Shown here: positions 59,401-64,000 of the stretch, one piece after another
Numbering within the stretch: position 1 is the first letter of the stretch
Layout of the letters: each line of letters opens with the position of its first letter
Assembly (NCBI GenBank): GCA_009809945.1
Contig: WTPW01000447.1
Coordinates: 194,050 to 258,049 of the forward strand
DNA: 64,000 nt
DNA from: Gigaspora margarita
Taxonomy: Eukaryota; Glomeromycota; Glomeromycetes; Diversisporales; Gigasporaceae
Reading direction: 5' to 3'
The notes under the pieces: generated by a model
Databases searched by the model: none
What the model saw: the letters and a program-made list of their open reading frames with translations, nothing else
What the model was told of the DNA's origin: nothing
Translations under genes and position numbers: made by a program

Positions 59401-59880
59401 TATGTTCCTGAAAATATGCTACATTTTTTTTGCCCGATTTGGAACACAAAAAATCAGAAGTAGCTTATAAAGCGATTTTTGGTTAATCAATTATAATCAC
59501 TACATAGTAAAGTTATAATTTTACTATGTAAATCAATTATAATGCTTAAGTAAACTTATTCTAAAAATCGAAATACATATATTTTAAAATTTTTATATAA
59601 ATCGGACAATGTTTTATTATTTGACTTTTAATTTTTTATATACAATAAATATGTTTTTTAAAAAAATTATTTTTTTTTATTGAATGTAAAAATTAAAAGT
59701 CTAATAATAAAAAGTTATCTGATTTATATGAAAACTTTAGGATATACGTATTTTGATCTTTAAAATAAGTTTACTTAAGCACTTATAATCAATTTACATA
59801 GTAAAATTATAACTTTACTATATAGCGAGTATAATCGATTGTGAAAGTAGCTTATTTTTGAAACTAGCTTATTTTCAGAT
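59401..59880. mobile_element. MITE, TATTCCCGAAAATAAGC family, long-hairpin form
   Basis: TATGTTCCTGAAAATATGCT at the left and GAAACTAGCTTATTTTCAG at the right; the arms (ATTTTACTATGTAAATCAAT, TTAAGTAAACTTATTCT) pair over nearly the whole length. Confidence 0.6.
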
Positions 59881-60347
59881 TACGTGAGGTTAATTTTATT
59901 GGTTACTCTTTATATACTGAATTTCTATTAGTATTTGGTTTAGAAAGAGAAATTTTATATTCTGAACTTTTTTTATACCAAACAAAATCTCTTGGGACAG
60001 CCTGTTCAAATAAGAGAGAGGTGACTATATATGGTTTTATAGCTTTAAAGAAGAATCAAGAACATGTTTTAGATATTGTCAATTTATTGACCAACTAACA
60101 TATAGCAATTTTATTAAAAAACAACTTAATAAAATATTTAACTCAAGTTCTATTTCTGTTAATTCTGCAATTATTGCATGTATAACTAATAATCTCACCA
60201 TCATGACTCAAATAAAAAATTTTCTTAAAGAAGATTATCCAAATATTATCTCTATCTGTTGCTATCTCCATGCATTTAACCTACTTGCAAAAGACATTTC
60301 TGCCTTTCTATCCTTATTTACAGTTATTAAAGATAACCAAAAGCTTA

Positions 60348-60798
60348 GGGCTGTGTTATTAAAGGACCCCAGACATCTTTGATATAGGTCATAACTGGAT
60401 TTTGGCCAATTTTGACCTAATTTGCTGAAAACGTCAAAATCTATTTACTTAAATGACTTCCGATCCAGTAATCAGAATTGAATAAACTTTTTTTTATTAG
60501 ATGCGCCTCACTGAGAGCTTCATTTTAAAAAAAGTTCATTCAAATTGGACCACTGGATGCCAAGATAATTGCCAAAAACTGTTTTTTTGCTTCTCAAATT
60601 TTGGAGGTTTTTGCTGAATTGCATAACGTATGACCTCTGTACTATATGTCCGGGGTCCTGTTATTAATCACCTGATTAATTTTATTAGAGGCCTACTCCC
60701 TTTTCCTCCTCTTTAATATAGATTTGATCAGGTTCCTATATAATTTCATTATTTTTTACCCCCTTCCTCTAAAAATTATCTGATTTTTGTTACTTTTC
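60348..60798 (+). mobile_element. PIF/Harbinger-like MITE split by another MITE
   Basis: GGGCTGTGTTATTAA starts it and CTGATTTTTGTTACTTTTC ends it, with TTA at 60345-60347 and 60799-60801. The 297-bp AGGACCCC MITE is inserted near its left end. Confidence 0.75.
60363..60659. mobile_element. 297-bp hAT-like AGGACCCC MITE, exact 8-bp TSD
   Basis: AGGACCCCAGACATCTTTGA and TATGTCCGGGGTCCT; GTTATTAA on both sides (60355-60362, 60660-60667), lying exactly within the GTTATTAATCACC of the Harbinger end. Very close to the copy at 36569-36871 through the whole interior. Confidence 0.9.
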
Positions 60799-60801
60799 TT
60801 A

Positions 60802-61085
60802 TTATACAGGTCGAAATCAATATATCCTACATATAATCTACATATATCTAGTAACCCGATATGCATAGGTTATATGTAAGATATGTATAAAATATGTGTC
60901 TGATAATAAATATCAGATACCAGATAGATAACAGATAGGTGCCCAATAGATATTAACAAAAATTGGTTATATATCTTATACATATCAGGTACATATTAGG
61001 TAACTATCAAGTACCTAATATGTATAGAGTTGATGCAAGATATTAGACACATATCATATACATATACTATATACATTATATATAG
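60802..61085 (+). repeat. ATAGGT/ATATCAGGTA-type repeat, copy 3 (uninterrupted)
   Basis: Match of 5795-6350 without the 244-bp MITE; supplies the empty site for 6020-6263. Confidence 0.7.
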
Positions 61086-61557
61086 TCTAATCTCGATATA
61101 ATCACCTTCTTAGGGAACAGAAATTAGGTGATTATAACAAGAGGTGACTATAAATGATAAACTCTATATAGTTACTTTAATAATAAATAACAAAATAATA
61201 TGATTATAAAAAAATTTTTAAATGATCACAAATCATTGCTACATATAAATCTTTATTTTTTTAGAAGCAATCAATTACTGCGCATTAATAAAAGTTGTTT
61301 TATGTAATAAATTACATATATAATAAAATTTTTATGATTTTTGAAGTAACTTTTATTATGTTGATTTTATATTTACATTATACAAAAAAAATTAAAAATT
61401 TTTTATATTTTTTGTATTACATAAAATGTAAAATTAACATAATAAAAAATTACTTCAAAAATTATAAAAATTTTACTATATAAATAATTTATTATATAGA
61501 ACAACTTTTATTAATGCATATTAGTCGATTTGCTTATAAACAAATAAGGTTTATATG
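61086..61557. mobile_element. Partial Tc1-like long-hairpin element
   Basis: AGTCTAATCTCGATATAATC resembles the CAGTCTAACCTC end at 44540. 61270-61530 is a palindrome of about 250 bp (GCGCATTAATAAAAGTTGTT ... AACAACTTTTATTAATGCATA type arms). The opposite end was not found, so it is probably truncated. Confidence 0.5.
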
Positions 61558-61560
61558 TAA

Positions 61561-61712
61561 GGGGAGTGACAAAAATCAGATGATTTTTTAGGAGAGAGAG
61601 GGGGTAAAAAAAGTTGAAATTATATATAAGAACCTGACTATATATATATTAAAGAAGAGGGAGAGGAGTAAACCTCTGATAAAAAATAATCAGGTGATTA
61701 ATGACAAGGCCC
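61561..61712 (-). mobile_element. 152-bp PIF/Harbinger-like MITE, TAA duplication
   Basis: GGGGAGTGACAAAAATCAGA to GATTAATGACAAGGCCC, with TAA at 61558-61560 and 61713-61715. Confidence 0.8.
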
Positions 61713-61738
61713 TAACAACAAGTTGTGATCAGTTAGAT

Positions 61739-63910
61739 TTTTATTTTTATTTTATTTTTTTTTTATTTCTTTAACGATCTCGCTAGTTCTTAACTAAGAT
61801 AGCTATGTACAATTTAACTAGAAATTATTTACACTATGCCCTTAATATATAAGCCTAACATTACCTAGCTGCTTCTGTAAGTGCCCAGATATGATCTGTC
61901 ACACCAGCTTCTGAAAGCTAGGTCTCAATATCAAAACTGTCAAGAACTAATCTAGTAAGAATTCCTACCAGTTCAAATGTACTTTCTGATTAGAGATGAG
62001 AATGTATCCATTCTACTACCCTTCATTGAAATCTGTGGATTTTGGGTTATGGAGTTAACTTTGGTTGCTTTTTGTTTGCGTTGCCTGCTTGGATCTAGTT
62101 CTGTAGCTTCACTCTGATTTTGCTTACAACTTCTGTTGATCTTGTTCTTTCTAGTGATACCAACCGACTTTTCCCAAGATATAAGGGGAGTGACAAAAAT
62201 CAGATGATTTTTTAGGGAGGAGGGATAAAAAAAGTTGAAATTATATATAAAAACCTGACTATATATATATTAAAGAAGAGGGAGAGGAAGTAGGCCTCTA
62301 ATAAAAAATAATCAGGTGATTAATGACATGGCCCTAATGGAGTCACATCTTTCTTTCCATACTTCTTCATAGAAACTGTTTCAGAAAACTTGCAAGAAGA
62401 ACTGTAAAATGTTTTCACACTTTGCGGGAGACTTGATCACTACTAAAAGTTTTTCAAAAATCAATTTATGTTTAGACCTTTTAAAAGCTCCAAACGTGTA
62501 GAATATCACCTTATTCTATTTCTAGAAAAAAAAATATGCCTGAGATTATCTTGATTGCATGTTCTCATGTCAGTTTCTTCTAGTATATTCCAAGTCAGTT
62601 TTAATGCTAATTCTTCTGCCTTTTTCCAGTTGCTTCTGAAACCATCACAAGCAACTATATGCTACACATCTTCCTTACATTCCTTGTTGTACAAAACACA
62701 GTTTGGGGAGAGGTAGAGGGTTGGATTTCTTTTATGTAGGTTTTCAAGCAAAGGGAGCTAGTTCGTGAATATCTTAATCTGGGTTATTATCTTTCTGCTT
62801 CCACTTAGCATGTTATACTTCATGCCTGACTGTTTTTTGAATCTTTTCCAAAATAAGTCCCAGACGAAAGTTTCCTTATTATTCTAGCTTAACGTTGATA
62901 CCACTTTGGTTTCACTCCACAGAAGACCATTATTAAGATTTAAAACTAATTTAATAAAACTATATGTAGGTATTTCTACTAAGAAATCCTCCCAGTACAT
63001 TACCTCTCTTGGTAATGCTCTACTATCTACAAATAAATCTAAGCTACTATCTAAACAATACCCTTTTTTAGCTAAAAAATCTGCCTTGTTATTTCCCTCA
63101 TTACTACTATAACTTTCATCTTTTTTAGCTGCAGTTCTATCCTCTTAAGCTGCAGTAATTCCATTATTTGTACCAAGATTGCATAGTTTTTAAGTTTAAA
63201 CCACCTGTTACTTGTAACGATTTTCTTTTCACTTTCAATACCATCAATTGCTGCTTTGCTATCCATGTAGATTGTGATATTGCTCTTACGAGGTACTATT
63301 AAAAGTACTATCCAGATAGCTAGAAGTTCTGATTTAGTGGATGATGGCCAATCTTGCCTACTATAATAACCTTTCTGTAGCACAATACCACTTTCTTCAT
63401 TAATTTGTATCTATCCAAATCCTATTTTGTTTACTTGTTTATTTCTTGAGAGTTTGTGTAGTGCATAAGAACTGTCAGTATAGAAGTATAAATCTCTTCT
63501 ATTGCTATTTACTATTTTGAGATAGTTTGTTACCAATTCTAACCCCAGGTTGACATTATACACTCTATCCATAATGTGTTCAATTTCAAGATCTTCCATT
63601 GTTTCTATATTTTCAAAGTGGCATTCTGTGTTAGAGTATTGCTTCAATTTCCCCTGCAAGTTATCTACAAACATATCGCTTGAAATTATACACTGACAGC
63701 TTTCTTTTAACTTTTCGTGTTGAGGTAAAATACTGTGCAATTTCTTGTAGTTAGATCGAAAACTACAGCTTCTAGTTATTGTATTTTCATTTAACTCACA
63801 GTTTTCATATTTCTTTACTTCTCTCATTCCACAGACCAAACTTGAGTCTAGTATTGCTACCTAATGCTCTACGAGGAAGTTCTTTTTCCTTTTTTTAAAT
63901 ACTCTACCCA
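61739..63910 (-). mobile_element. LINE, 3' half with RNase H and zinc-knuckle
   Basis: Minus strand. An RNase H domain is split over two frames: LYFYTDSSYALHKLSRNK (first Asp, about 63480-63420), then WPSSTKSELLAIWIVL (Glu) and ITIYMDSKAAIDGI (Asp), 63360-63240. After a long worn stretch come LYLSPNCVLYNKECKED and HIVACDGFRSNWKKAEELAL (62720-62600), the Cys-His knuckle found after RNase H in many LINEs, and then a basic tail, KNKINRSCKQNQSE. The A-rich (AAAT)n tail on the minus strand is at 61739-61774. Reverse transcriptase would lie beyond about 63910, but the last 60 bases are a different repeat, so the copy looks 5'-truncated. Several stops. A Harbinger MITE lies in it at 62185. Confidence 0.75.
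62185..62334 (-). mobile_element. 150-bp PIF/Harbinger-like MITE inside the LINE
   Basis: GGGGAGTGACAAAAATCAGA to GATTAATGACATGGCCC, with TAA at 62182-62184 and 62335-62337. Nearly identical to 61561-61712. Confidence 0.8.
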
Positions 63911-63929
63911 AATGCAGTTGGAGTATAGA

Positions 63930-64000
63930 TGCTAGTGAAATTAATTTCACCAATTTCACCAATTCACTGCCAATTTTACCAATAGTAGTGAAATTATTTT
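63930..64000. repeat. Short ACCAATTTCACC palindromic cluster at window edge
   Basis: TAGTGAAATTAATTTCACC, then ATTTCACCAATTCACTGCC, then ATAGTAGTGAAATTATTTT: inverted GTGAAATT words. Possibly the start of a MITE that continues outside. Confidence 0.35.

Larger units (their letters stand above)
58817..60027. mobile_element. 1.2-kb pogo-like element, inverted relative of 47113-50035
   Basis: TAGTCATCTTTCTCTAATCT and AGAGAGAGGTGACTA, with TA at 58815-58816 and 60028-60029. 58830-58975 matches 49860-50030 inverted, and 59930-60020 matches 47105-47240 inverted. Two MITEs of the TATTCCCGAAAATAAGC type (58979-59290, 59401-59880) lie inside. Confidence 0.75.
57946..60347 (+). pseudogene. hAT transposase relic, interrupted several times
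   Basis: Plus-strand blocks: ADVERPKKLYIHVLICDSW (57945-58000, the His/Cys end of a BED-type finger); NKKLLDIIIYDNLSLG, FEFLNELAPNYNPFSANIL and KLEVMEFLANITITLD (58570-58790, the region before the first catalytic Asp); YGFIALKKNQEHVLDIVNL and DYPNIISICCYLHAFNLLAK (60030-60300, the C-x2-H block of hAT proteins). Frame changes occur between blocks, and a TAG falls where the family has Gly-Trp. Insertions: AGGACCCC MITE at 58003, pogo-like element at 58817, Harbinger MITE at 60348. The C-terminal dimerisation region is not seen. Older than all of those insertions. Confidence 0.75.

Noticed and set aside
61295-61483. 62-codon Ile/Lys/Phe-rich frame
   Set aside because: Product of the AT-rich palindrome of the partial Tc1-like element.

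Overview
This is a very AT-rich, intron-bearing fungal nuclear window. It is most like an arbuscular mycorrhizal fungus of the Rhizophagus type. That assignment is an inference from three things: the base composition, the short GT-AG introns in the one clean gene, and the mix of gene families (a diverged P450, SPRY debris, a Plavaka-like transposase, and large numbers of small inverted-repeat elements). No ribosomal, prokaryotic or organellar genes are seen. There is one assembly gap (44981-45425) and a few single ambiguous bases.

Layout: (1) 1-20 kb is a repeat desert made of nested, mostly non-coding DNA transposons, tRNA-like dispersed repeats and diverged minisatellites. Two large shells, about 5.1-11.5 kb and 11.5-17.4 kb, each hold several younger insertions. 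(2) 20.5-32 kb is the only gene island. It has a three-exon UbiA-family prenyltransferase (minus, 22480-21279) and a two-exon cytochrome P450 (minus, 31169-27341). The P450 intron of about 2.3 kb carries debris of an acyl-CoA dehydrogenase gene and a SPRY-domain gene. A shortened hAT transposon with a BED-finger transposase fragment lies between the two genes. (3) 36.1-42.7 kb is the relic of a Plavaka-like (CACTA-related) transposase gene on the minus strand, split by two insertions of one inverted-repeat family. (4) 43.9-47.1 kb holds a Gln/Ser-rich reading frame and the remains of a multi-exon gene, separated by a Tc1/mariner-like hairpin element that contains the assembly gap. (5) 47.1-61.7 kb is again nested DNA transposons: a pogo/Tigger-like element with a 12-copy minisatellite, a hAT-type element with an exact 8-bp duplication, an element carrying a tandem array of about 258 bp, and a hAT transposase relic interrupted repeatedly. 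(6) 61.7-63.9 kb is the 3' half of a LINE (RNase H and zinc-knuckle part) on the minus strand.

The most informative result is the transposon stratigraphy. Many elements can be delimited to the base by target-site duplications (TSDs): 8 bp for four or more hAT-type families, 3 bp TWA/TTT for PIF/Harbinger-like families, and TA for Tc1/mariner/pogo-like families. One hAT-type family with ends AGGACCCCGGACATCT has six copies here, from 0.3-kb miniatures to 2.2- and 3.2-kb forms, one of which carries a hairpin of about 1.27 kb. Two unrelated end-types share the same internal GATCCAGT-type stem, which looks like a mobile module. None of this could be checked against a database here; family names rest on motifs and TSD length.
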